Assembly: GCA_018136815.1 (NCBI GenBank)
Contig: CM030942.1
Coordinates: 2,007,171 to 2,071,170, forward strand
Source of the DNA: Isochrysis galbana
Taxonomy: Eukaryota; Haptophyta; Isochrysidales; Isochrysidaceae
Reading direction: 5' to 3'
Length of the DNA stretch: 64,000 bases
Below the pieces are notes generated by a model. That model did no database searches, was not told the DNA's origin, and saw nothing but the letters and a program-made list of their open reading frames with translations. The translations under genes and the position numbers were made by a program. Below, one piece after another: positions 8,469 to 17,990 of the stretch; the first letter of the stretch is position 1; every line of letters starts with the position of its first letter.

Positions 8469-9412
8469 AAGGCTAGGGCCAAGGTAAGGCAGTTACCTAG
8501 GTAACTTAGTTAACTGCCACTAACTGCCCCTAGAGTGGCGCCACGTAGTTACTAACTGCCTCGCGCTGCGCCCGAAGGCCCGTTAACTGAGTTAACTACT
8601 ACTTCAGCACTCGAGGCGCAACGGCCCGCTGGCTGCTCCTCGCGCGTTGCATCACGTGCGCGTTTGCCTGCGCGACTTTGCCCGCCAAGTCAACTGTAGC
8701 ATTGTCATCCCCTCCCTCTTGTGCCGCTTGCCGCGCCACAAGCCTCGCCGCAGCGGCAGCTTCGGCCATTTCCGCAGCTTGTAGCAGCTTTCTTTGCCGC
8801 CTCCTCCTCCTTCTCGATTCGCTTGGCTTCAGCTACCGCCTCCAGCTGGGCGATCCGAGTTTTCTCGCGCTCCTTGAAGTCGGCGATCATGTCTTCGCAG
8901 GCCGCGAGGTGCTCCATGGGCTCCCAGGTGTTGTCGCGCGTGTCGTAGCCCTTCACTTCCACTTCACAAGCCACTGGGTCACGCCCTTGGCCTTGCGCTC
9001 ATGAATGATCTTCTCTGGCTCATAAGTATCGTGGCCTGCGGCGCCGTCGAAAGCGCTGCTCGGGGTGCGCTTCGTCTGCCCGCCTTGGGCCTGCAGTGGC
9101 CGTGTTGCCGCCGCCGACGCTGCCTTATTCTTTCCGTTGGCTTTCTTGGGCGCCATCCCCTTTTGCGACCAGCGACACCGTGCGCCTGTGCGACCGCGCG
9201 ATCGCGCCTTCGTAAGGATTTAGTATGCTTATAAGAAACTATAAAAATATACCCCCGCGGAGGGCGGAGCCCGGGCCAAGCAGTTAACTGCCGGACTAAC
9301 TGCCTCCTCGAGCCCCAACCAGTTAACTTAACTGGTCCTCTTAGAGGTTAGAGGCAATAACTGCCACTCTCCAAAAGCAGCAGTTACTTGTTACTTGCAA
9401 TCCCTAGCCTTG
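8469..9412. mobile_element. 944-bp hAT-like DNA transposon with 8-bp target-site duplication
   Basis: The 8-base direct repeats CCGTTGAT lie at 8461-8468 and 9413-9420. The terminal inverted repeats CAAGGCTAGGG are at 8469-8479 and, inverted, at 9402-9412, and similarity continues imperfectly beyond. Both subterminal regions carry many copies of a GTTAACT/AGTTAACTGC motif in both orientations, as hAT transposases often require. Removing the element restores continuity of the LINE RT. It contains a broken chromodomain ORF but no transposase catalytic domain, so it is non-autonomous. Confidence 0.88.
8705..9156 (-). pseudogene. Broken chromodomain + coiled-coil ORF inside the hAT-like element
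   Basis: The minus-strand ORF starts with a basic MAPKKANGKNKAA tail and enters a chromodomain at YEPEKIIHERKAKGV, reaching QWLVKWK. It is then frame-broken and resumes as GYDTRDNTWEPMEHL in the next frame, followed by a charged coiled coil. The two frames join if four extra bases near 8955-8965 (TGAA after TGGAAG) are ignored, so this looks like a small insertion in a once-intact gene. The aromatic residues expected to bind methyl-lysine (Tyr at the start, Trp, Trp) are present. Confidence 0.75.
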
Positions 9413-9540
9413 CCGTTGATAATGATGCCTTCAATGTTTTCATCGTTGTTTATGGCTCTGGTGAGTGCATCCGCCGTCAGGAGGAATGCTAGCGGAGAGA
9501 GTGGGCAGCCTTGCGGGACACCCCTCGCTATGTTCTATGT

Positions 9541-9715
9541 TGGCGAAGAGGAGGAAGAGGAGCTAGAGAACATCCCTCGCGAGAACGCCTACGACATGAC
9601 ATTCGCCGAGATTGATGAGGTTATGGGGCTGCCTCGAGCCATAGTGTGTCGATTCATGAAGAGGAACAAGTGGCGCATTGTACCGCATCGTCGTGACGCT
9701 ATTTTTGACAGTTAA
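9541..9715 (+). pseudogene. C-terminal protein fragment with helix-turn-helix-like segment
   Basis: Directly after the LINE fragment the plus strand reads YVGEEEEEELENIPRENAYD, then a segment beginning TFAEIDEVMGLPRAIVCRFM, and ends IFDS-stop at 9713-9715. The second segment has the spacing of a helix-turn-helix. The N-terminal half of the frame (9395-9540) is antisense to the LINE and is not real. It may be the last exon of a gene disrupted by the LINE. The family is not recognised. Confidence 0.35.
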
Positions 9716-10216
9716 TAGAGTGCCCGTTTTATTTTGACCCGCGTGCTGCAAGTAGTTTTAGATTTTAGTTAACACCCTCGTCTAAAGTGCCTCATCAAGC
9801 CAGCATGTACCCTCTCTACAGCCTAGCCTTCTATGGAGTGTCTTTCCTTCTCTAGGCGCCACCCTTGCTTCCCAAAGGCTCTCTCACATCTTAGTTTTGG
9901 AACGGAGGTAGTACATAGCATTCTCGCCGCGTGCGCAGCCTTGGCCCCACCACTCTCACGCACGCATTCTACACCATATTTTCTCCCAGTAGGTAGTCCA
10001 AACATTAGTGCGCATTCCTCCGTCGCTTTACCGTCGCTTTATCAAACAAATAGAGACGAAAGGGCCAACCCAGTATGTCGCTGCGCGGGTGCGCTGTGGA
10101 GAGCGCGAAGTGGACCTCGAGCACTCGTCGAGCAAGTAGCTGTAGCTCAAAGACCCTCATGCATCCTATGGCCCTTAAGATCATGAGTTGTGAAGTGGCG
10201 CGCGCCTTGCCATTCT
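9716..10216. other. Convergent intergenic region, nothing recognised
   Basis: This contains presumed 3' flanks of the upstream fragment and of the kinase gene, which ends at 10217. No convincing ORF or repeat was seen. Confidence 0.4.
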
Positions 10217-13200
10217 TTACATATGACTTCTCTCGAGCACGCGCAATTGCTCTCGCGCGATCTCAGTTGTGTTGACTGAGAGGAACGTGTCGTCATGTTT
10301 GCTTGCGGTGGAGGCGCTGGGGTCGTGCAGGTCGGTCAACGACTCCTCTTGCAACTGGCGCATATGCGCCAACTCATCCGCATGAATTGCTGCATTTGTG
10401 AGGTCGGGGTCGAGCTGAGGCGTGTACACGGACGGCTGCAAATACAATGGAGTAGACCAGTCGAGCTCGGCGAAGAAGGGGTGGGCCATGATCTCCTTGC
10501 AGCCGTCCTTCCGGCCTATTCGGCTCTTGGGGTCCGAGACGAGCAGCTTGCCGAGCAAATCAACCGCAGCGGCGGAGAAGTCGTCCTCCGAGAGCATCTC
10601 GAAGTCTCCACTGAGAACGCGGCCCGCAATCTTGGCGGGGGTGGTATCGGCGAAAGGGGTATCGCCTGCGAGCATTTGGTAGAGTACAATGCCTAGAGCC
10701 CAAAAGTCCACGCTCAAGTCGTGCCATTCGCGTTTCAGGATCTCGGGAGCTAGATAATCTGTCGTCCCCATTGTAAGCGAGTTGTGCCTGCCCGCTTGCT
10801 TATAAGCGCGAGGGCTCTCGCTGCAGTTCGTCGGTGCTGGCTCACAATCGCCAGGCAAAGCAGCAGAGAGTCCGAAGTCGGTCAATTTAATGTGCCCATC
10901 CCCCATGATGAGCATATTCTGCGGCTTGAGGTCGCGGTGGATCACACCGTTGGAGTGCAAATATTCGAGGCCGCATAGCGCCTCGCCCAAGAAGAAGCGA
11001 GCGAGCGCCTCCTCTAGGAATCCGAGTTTCTACGTAGCAGTGGGGGTTGCATGAGCCTAGGGGCTACGGCTCACATGAGCATTCTAGCACCGGAGGGCTA
11101 GGTGGGTGACTGCAAGTGGACGCAGGAACGAGACCAAGTGCGGGGATGCGTCCAAGAGGTACAGGGGGCAGGCGTGGGCGGCTCTCGCAGAGTGTGCCCA
11201 GGGCTGCCCGACACATGAGCTGTGGAGCTGGGGGGCTCAATGGGCGCAAGCGCGCCACACACCTCCAGCAGCGCGAAACAATCTCCTCCCGGTGCATACT
11301 CCATGGCCATGTAGAGGTGTTTGGCGGTCGAGAATGAGAAGAATAGCTTGACGACATATGGCGAGTCGGACTGCGCGAGGATCTCCTTCTCCAGATGTAC
11401 GGCACGGTCGAGCATCTTGATGGTCGTGTCCTTCTTGCTGAGGACTTTGATAGCCACCAATTGTTGCGTGCGGCGCCTCTCGGCGAGCCAGACCATGCCG
11501 AATCCTCCGCGGCCGAGAAGCTTCTTGAGTGAGAAGTCGCGGATGCTCGTTCCCTTAGGCATAGCCGCCGACAGCATCCTCAGGCCGCCTTCGCTCGCAG
11601 TCTGAGGGTCCTGGAGCGAAAGAAGATCCCAGTGCCGCTCGATCTTCTGGACGAGCAGCCCATCGGCTTGTGTCCACAACTCTCTCAGGGCTGGGTCTGT
11701 CTGAATTTGGAACGTGGCGCTCAGCTTTCCCTGGATCGTGATGAGTTTGTGAACGTGCTGGATAGGGTCAGGCGCCATCACGCCGAGAGCCTCCTCGAGG
11801 AAGGCGCAGAGCTGAGAGAAGGGCTGCAGCTGCTGGTCGCCCAAGGCTTGAAGCATCTGCTTGATCCTCGCACTACGCCGTTGCACTCTCGACACTAGCT
11901 GTTTGAGGTTGCTTTCAGTCTTGCGCAGCTTTTCGCGGCAAGAAAAGTTGGCAGTGCACATCACGATGTGCTGTGGAAGCTGCGCCTTGAGTACGGACGT
12001 CTCACAGATGGAGCACACCGTGGCGATCGGGCTAGAATGGAGATGGTCGACGTGGTTCTCCGAGTCCGAATCTGAATGGTACGATTGAGCGTTCTTGCCG
12101 TGATCGCTGTGGTCGCCTCCGGAGCCGCTCTTCTCCGAGCAGGGGCCGGAGACGGGCATGGTCAAGGAGGAGAAGCTCCGGAGTTTCACGTCAGAGGGAT
12201 GATCACTCGACCTAGTCGGCCTGCGGCCCAGCACGTCGCGCCTCAGGCCAGCTCGGGAAGGTGAGCCTTCCAATGCTCGCATCGCCCGATCCGCGCGCGC
12301 GGCGAGAACCTCGCCCACAGCGGACGCTGAGGAGCCGCGGTTCTCCGACAAGTCAGACAGTTCCGCGTCCGCCGTTCCTTCCGATGACCCTCCCGTCCCG
12401 CGCTCCTCGCTCAGAGCGCTCATTTGAGAGCCGCTGCGCGCGGCAGAGCTCCCCAGCCGTGAACGAAACGAGGACGTCCGCTCGCCGTGTGCCACTTGTG
12501 AGGAGAATCCCTCGCGCACTAGCGATGTGACCTCGGAGCGCAGCGTCTTCTCCGCCTGTCTCTGCGTGTGGAGCTCAATAACCTCCAGCTGTGCGGCCAC
12601 AAGAGTGGGGCGAAAGTAAGGAGGGTAAGTGAAACGGTGGGGGGTGGAGGGTGAACATGCGAGGAGCAAAGGCTGCGCCGCGCACCTGGCGCGTGGCATC
12701 GTTTAGCTCTTGCATGTCCGAGAGGCGCGAGGCGAGGCGCTGTCGCTCTCCCTTCATTTTACTTGCAGTGGACAAGTTGGGGGCGGGCATGGTCGGGCTG
12801 GGGACTGAACTGGCCGGACTGTCTCGGAAAATCGTGTCTGAGTGGCCAATGTCATCCGCGGTTGACTGGAGTAGAGCCATGTTGCGCAGCTGCAGTGCCG
12901 CCTCGTGCCTCCGACGCCACACGTACCGCCAGATGTTGCGCAGCTCATGTACACGCAGCGGCTTCATCAAGTAGGCATCCGCTCCGGAGAGGATGCAGCT
13001 CTCGACGAGATCAATCGACTCGTAAGCGGAGATGAGCACCACGGCCATCGTCTTGCGTATCTTGCGGATGTTGATCAGCAGATCGTAGCCTGACATGCCT
13101 TCCATCATGACATCGGACAGCACAAGGTTGATCTTGGGGTTCTCCTTGATGATGTCCATCGCCTAGCGTTCAGCGTGAACGGGCAACGGTTGCGGAGCCG

Positions 13201-14269
13201 GAGTCGGAAGTGCTCATGTGCGCGGCGCAGGATCACAGAAGTCGGGCGGGCGTGAATTCTCTGAATGCTGACGGAGGCCTGCTCCCCACAGAGGGAAAAG
13301 CGTACCTCAGAGGCACTGCTCACGACCAGGACCTGGTAGCCGCACTGATTGCACAAGATGAGGATCGATTCGGCTTGAAAAGGGTCGTCTTCTACCACTA
13401 GCATGTGGCACATGGCAGGGCCGGGGGCTGCTGACGGGTTGTCCGCCTCAAGTTCAGCCTTTGCACCCGCGACGTCCAGTCTGGACTTGTTGTTGTTCCT
13501 CGCGTGCTCCTTTCGGGCCTGACTGGAGGCACGACGCTCCTTCCGCAGCTCGTCCTTGAGGTTGCGCACTTGCTTGGACTGATAGCGCATGTGAGGGGAG
13601 GGATTATGGTGTGTGTGTGTACTGGGGGGCACGAGTGTGGTTGCTGCTGGGCCTGAGCCCAGAGGAGCGGGCGTCTTTACTGGGCCGCAACTACGGCGCC
13701 CAATTACGGCCCACTAAAGATGACAACCCATCGTTGTTCGCTCGGCAACACTCACCCCCTGCTCCAGCCTTTGTCGTAGCCAGTGGTTCTCCTGCAAGGC
13801 CGCTCAGGGGAAAGGAGGGGAATGAGGACGCAACTGGCGCCCGAAGCGAGGCCGTGTCTCACACGTTGTGAGACTTCGGTAGCCAATGGAGAGTTTGGGA
13901 GTGGGACGAGTGCATCCACACATTCATCCAGTCAATGATCTCCATCTTGATCCGTATGGCCTTCCGCTCAAGCGTCGCCTTGGCCTCTCCGCTCACGAGC
14001 TCTGAGATACAGTTCTCCAGGTCGTCAGCCCGATCGAGCGCCTGGCGCACCATCACAGCGTGCTCCACGTTCATCTCGCTCAGCTCGTCCAGCTCCACCC
14101 TCTCCTCTGGCTTGCCCCCTTCCTCGAGAGTGGAGCTCTGCTGTCGAGGGGAACGTGTGGAATCCTCCTCGAGCTCGTGCTCGCTGGCGGTGATCATAGG
14201 AGAGGCGGAGTCGGCTGCGCTCCCCTCGGCGTCGCTCTCGTCGCCAGATGAGCTCCCGCTCCGCGCCAT
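10217..14269 (-). CDS. Receiver-domain AGC kinase, Rim15/IRE (Greatwall/MAST-like) family
   Basis: Six exons: 14269-13865, 13791-13756 (36 bp), 13578-13306, 13162-12686, 12588-11263 and 11029-10217. All introns are GT-AG and in frame, giving 1109 aa. After an acidic N-terminus and coiled coil, a response-regulator receiver domain spans about 205-325. It has the acidic pair (VVEDD, 211-212), the phospho-acceptor Asp255 (LVLSDVMM), a switch Ser and Lys305 (YLMKP). A C2HC finger near 588 (CSIC ... H ... C) is of the type found in fungal Rim15 and plant IRE kinases. The kinase (about 745-1040) has GRGGFG, VAIK, HRDLKPQN, DFG and a TDYLAPEIL activation segment, with an AGC-type tail. In fungal Rim15 the receiver is C-terminal and degenerate; here it is N-terminal and complete. 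A histidine phosphorelay input to a nutrient or stress kinase is inference. The gene is divergent from the PQBP1-like gene. Confidence 0.88.
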
Positions 14270-14366
14270 CCCGACCTCTCTCCTAGCCTTCTCCCCCCTT
14301 CCCCCTGCCGCTCTCTCTCTCTCGTCTCTCTCGCTCTCTCGCCCTCTCTTCTCTCTATCTCTTTCG

Positions 14367-14450
<84 letters not shown>

Positions 14451-14496
14451 GTCTCCCTCTAGTTTCTCTCGTCTCTCGTCCCCCCCCCCCCCCGCC
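14270..14496. promoter_or_regulatory. 227-bp head-to-head intergenic region with (TC)n tract
   Basis: The start codons of the kinase (14269, -) and WW protein (14497, +) are separated only by this segment. 14280-14490 is almost pure C/T on the plus strand, including about 80 bases of perfect (TC)n at roughly 14370-14450 and a C12 run just before the ATG. It must contain both promoters. No TATA-like element was seen. Confidence 0.55.
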
Positions 14497-15750
14497 ATGA
14501 CCGCCTCCTCCTCATGGTCCAAGGTGGTCGACAGCGCGACAGGAGCGGCCTACTGGTGGGACTCTTCGACGGGGGCCGTGTCGTGGAGCGCACCTGACGG
14601 CCACCAGCCCGAGGCCGACCAGAGCCCGTGGGTCTCTGTCGTAGATAAGTCATCCCGTCTCACGTACTGGTGGAACCAGCAAACTGACGAGCGCTCATGG
14701 ACAGCACCCCGGAGCTCTGAGGCCCCGGCGAAAGCATCGGGCGGCCCCGCTGCGGAGATTGAGCCAGAGGCGCATCCTGCGCCAGCTCCTGCGCCGGCCG
14801 CGCTCCCCTCTCTCCTGCAGCAGCGGCTGGCACGTCGTGGGCTGGCTGTGCCTGGCAGCTTGGGGCCGCACTCGCAAGGCCCGGGACAGCCTGCAGAGCA
14901 GCCGGCGCCTGCGTGCGCCGTCCCAGGGCCCATCCCGCAGCAACCTGTTCTGGCGATGCCGACACCGCCTCTCCCTCCTGGCTGGCTGGTGCAGCGTGAC
15001 CCGAGCGGACGTGTTTTCTACATACATCCGGCGTCCGGTCACACGAGCTGGACTCCCCCCTCCTCTGCCCCGCCAGTGCCAGGAGCCTGCTCTTCACTCT
15101 CGTACGCGGGTCAGCCACCCATTGCCTGTGCAAGCGCTGGCGGCTCTTCGGCGTGCAGGACTGCGCCACCGACGGCAGCGCCCTTGCCCACCAAGGACAT
15201 TGTTGCCATAGTGGAGGCACGAGACATGGCCAAGAAGAAGAAAGACTTCGAGGCCGCCGACCAGCTGCGTGCCCAGCTCACATCTCACGGTGTTAGCATC
15301 GACGATAGAGCGCGATCTTGGCGATGCAGTGATGGCAGGAGCGGCCTCCTGCCGGGCGGCCGGGTGGGGCCAACGGTGCCGGCGGCCCTCGCCGGCGCTG
15401 TGGACTCACGAGGCCGTGTTTCTGCAGCGGCTGTAGCCGCCGCTGCTAATGCAGCTGCGGCCGGGTGGTGCTCGGGCGCAGGAGTCACAGGCACAAAACG
15501 GAGCACTCCGTCTGCGCAAAAGGCACTCACTGCCGCTCCGATGTCAGCAGGTCGTGCCGCCAAGGAGGCGCGGCTCGCCGCTCGCTCAGCGGCCGACCCC
15601 CTTGACCCGTCATCATGGGAGGGTTACGAGGTGCCACGAGGAGGGTGGAGTGGGCCTTCAAGAGATGTCGCTGGCGCGGCGGCTTCCGGCTCCCACAAGG
15701 GTCTGCCGACTCCCGGCGAGATTTTGCGCATGAACGCCGCACAAAAGTGA
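14497..15750 (+). CDS. PQBP1-like splicing factor with three WW domains
   Basis: A single exon of 417 aa. WW domains lie at about 5-33 (SWSKVVDSATGAAYWWD ... W), 43-71 and 157-188 (PPLPPGWLVQRDPSG...FY...SW.PP). At about 232-275 there is a short module (EARDMAKKKKDFEAADQLRA, then GVSIDD and W...DGR) resembling the C-terminal helical segment of cysteinyl-tRNA synthetase. The last 50 residues (DPLDPSSWEGYEVPRGGWSG ... TPGEILRMNA) match the PQBP1 tail that binds the U5 snRNP protein DIM1/U5-15kD. This supports a nuclear spliceosomal role. Animal PQBP1 has one WW domain, so three plus the tRNA-synthetase-like module is unusual. The start directly follows the CT/C tract shared with the divergent kinase gene. 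Confidence 0.85.
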   Translation: MTASSSWSKVVDSATGAAYWWDSSTGAVSWSAPDGHQPEADQSPWVSVVDKSSRLTYWWNQQTDERSWTAPRSSEAPAKASGGPAAEIEPEAHPAPAPAPAALPSLLQQRLARRGLAVPGSLGPHSQGPGQPAEQPAPACAVPGPIPQQPVLAMPTPPLPPGWLVQRDPSGRVFYIHPASGHTSWTPPSSAPPVPGACSSLSYAGQPPIACASAGGSSACRTAPPTAAPLPTKDIVAIVEARDMAKKKKDFEAADQLRAQLTSHGVSIDDRARSWRCSDGRSGLLPGGRVGPTVPAALAGAVDSRGRVSAAAVAAAANAAAAGWCSGAGVTGTKRSTPSAQKALTAAPMSAGRAAKEARLAARSAADPLDPSSWEGYEVPRGGWSGPSRDVAGAAASGSHKGLPTPGEILRMNAAQK

Positions 15751-16317
15751 CGACAAACCAATGTTGAGCGGCGACGAGCTCGCCGTAATACCTTTTCGTA
15801 ATGGTATGGACGCGCACACGGTTTCTTTCTCTAGTCTTCATCGACGTAGCGACAGCAAGGGCAGGGGAAAGTGCAAAGCATTCAGTAAGTGCAGCATTGA
15901 GTATCCTCTAAAGCTGCTTCTCGCATTTCATTCGCTACAGCTTTTTATTCTTGGCGCCCAATCGCTCTAACACTATTACTTAATTAAGGCCTTACTCAAA
16001 ATCAAAACAATACTACTAAATTTAAGGCCGTGGGCGGGCGCGGGAGGAAAGCACTCGTTTGAGGCATTAAGGATAAACTTAAGGCCGCGGGCGGGCGCGG
16101 GAGGGAAGCACTCGCGATGATGATTTTCGATGTGCCCACATGACCCCATACCACAAAGGGTAAGGTGGAGTGGGAGCCGTTGAAGATTGAAGATGGGAGC
16201 CTTTGATGATGTCAGGCACCGGGAACCGGGAATCCACCTCGCCACGAACGCAGAGCGCGGCGAGCTGGCGACCTAGCTAGCTAGCTCTAGCTAGCCTGAG
16301 AGGCTGCAACCTCAGAT
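15751..16317. other. 3' flank with a degenerate tandem repeat
   Basis: This is presumed 3' UTR of the WW gene followed by a two-unit direct repeat at about 16018-16112 (AAGGCCGNGGGCGGGCGCGG core, each unit ending AAGCACTCG, about 60 bases apart). A CTAGCTAG-rich palindromic stretch (about 16274-16298) lies just left of LINE copy B. Confidence 0.5.
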
Positions 16318-16685
16318 TTGTTTTTTTTAAAAAAGGAACCTCGAAAAAAAAACCCTTTTAATATTCGCGCCACGCGTGCGGCTACTGGGTTAGCTATTGT
16401 AGCCACGCCCAGATCCCTTCCTCTCCCTCACTTCCCGCCTTGCGGCAACTCCCCTCGTGCTCTACATAGGGGCCCAGGTTGTGGGGGGGCTGGGGCGGGC
16501 GGGGTGCACCGGCCCACAGTGGACTTTTCTCGCCTTCCTCCTGTGCCTCTATGTGGCCCGTTTCTTGCTGATTGATGTTGTGAGGGTTTTGTGTTGTTAA
16601 TGGGGTATCACTCTCTCGTGGAGTGCTCCTTTACGTGAGCGTTCTCTTGAAACGGGGGGGAGGGGATGTGTCTCGACTTAGGCGC

Positions 16686-17990
16686 TTATTCGAGCCTCTC
16701 GGCAAGGCCGATCGCTTTCGCCACTAGGCCGAGGTTGTCGCTTATCTTTAGTCTTCCTTTGGCGTCTTCTGTAAATATAGGGGTGCTGAGCTCCGCTGGT
16801 TTTTTAATTTTAGGTTTTCTACCCTGGGCCGCCGTGCGAGTGCGCATTGGACGGTAAGTGTTCGACGGGGTACGGCCCCTCACCAGGGTAGTGAATCTTA
16901 TTAGCGTGGATTCTAAACCAGGTATGTAGTGATATTCATATGATTCGAATTCCACCCTGTAGAAGTCCCTTATTATGTACTTCCAGGCTATTATGTAGAG
17001 GGTTTTCAAACTGTCAGGGGTGTTCGCGTTTGGGTATGCGAACAATCTGTCTTTAGTTTTCTGCTTGCGGGTCCTGTTCTGTTCCGGGGTGTAGTTGGCA
17101 ATCGCGTCTATGGTGTCGAAGATTTATTTGTCGCCGGGCACCACGCTAGGTGGCATGAGTCCTCTTGATATCGGTTGCACATCCTGCATTTGTTCGTTGT
17201 GCTTGTCGAGAATCTGTTTCTGGTACCTATTCTCCTGTGGGTAATGTGTTTGAAGTGAGGGTGCTTGTCCGTGTGTTTTAGCAACGGCAGGGTGTACAGC
17301 CTGGCTATGTGTTTCCAGTCCTCTTTCGAGATGTCTAGGCGTTTCTCCCATGCTGTTCTGGTCGCTTGAGGGTCGTTGCGCCGTGCTGCCTTGAGCTCGG
17401 CTTTTGTGATGTCGGAGACCGTGATCGCATCGAGCGCAATTCTTCCTTTTTGTATGGCGTACTCGTCGGCCAGTGGGTATTCCAAGTGCTTGGGTCCTTT
17501 ATATCCATTCTCCCATCGTGCCGGGGGGTAGTAGCGTCGTGTTTCCTCGGCGCTCGCTACGTCACCGTTGCTGGAGGCCTCCCCGAGATAGTCGGTGTCT
17601 GTGTGAATCCATATGTTGTTGAGTTTTTTGATGTATTTATCGTCTTCTGAGACTCTCACCTCTTCCCGTTTTGTTTCTCCCGACTCCTGATGGGGCTCCA
17701 CTCCTTTTGGTCTGGACTCCTCTCCGGGGCCGGGTGGTGGACGTTCCGACGACTTGTCCAGTATTTGTCGCGCGTGGACGACCACGGCGCCCCATGAGTC
17801 CAGGAATTCCGCTTTGCGGATCTTGCGGCCCTCGTGTTCGAAGACCTCCGGGAGGTGTTCGACATAGGACGAGCACTCTTCCCTACTATAGGGCGTCGTG
17901 AAGTTATCTCCTTTGAACACGTTGTGTATCACGTTCGCGTGCAATGTCTCCCACATTCTCGCCCACGCGGCGCGAATCGCGGGGGGGGGA
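16686..17990 (-). pseudogene. RT-distal C-terminal region of LINE copy B, with zinc finger
   Basis: Two minus-strand frames continue the LINE protein. 17990 to about 17128 runs from AIRAAWARMWETLHANVI through KHLEYPLADEYA to the zf-RVT-type knuckle (CRMCNRYQ ... H ... C). After an in-frame TAA near 17128, 17045-16686 begins MFAYPNANTPDSLKTLYII and ends GLVAKAIGLAERLE. The same order is seen in copy A (2137-2500). The true protein therefore extends well beyond the zinc finger in this family, with a conserved basic tail (TAAQGRKPKIKKPAEL in B). Confidence 0.7.

Larger units (their letters stand above)
8117..9541 (-). mobile_element. LINE RT fragment, split by a hAT-like insertion
   Basis: Two pieces on the minus strand, 9541-9413 and 8468-8117, encode one RT segment. 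The first carries the motif GVPQGCPLSPLAFLLTADAL. The second carries ELKITQFADDTQLL, with the catalytic Asp pair, then GEHATILGVPL. The join is interrupted exactly by the 944-bp element at 8469-9412. Neither end matches the ends of the full LINE, so this is a truncated relic. Confidence 0.8.

Noticed and set aside
16318-16360. Firm target-site duplication for LINE copy B
   Set aside because: The best candidate pair is T-rich and imperfect, so it could be chance. The insertion boundary is left approximate.
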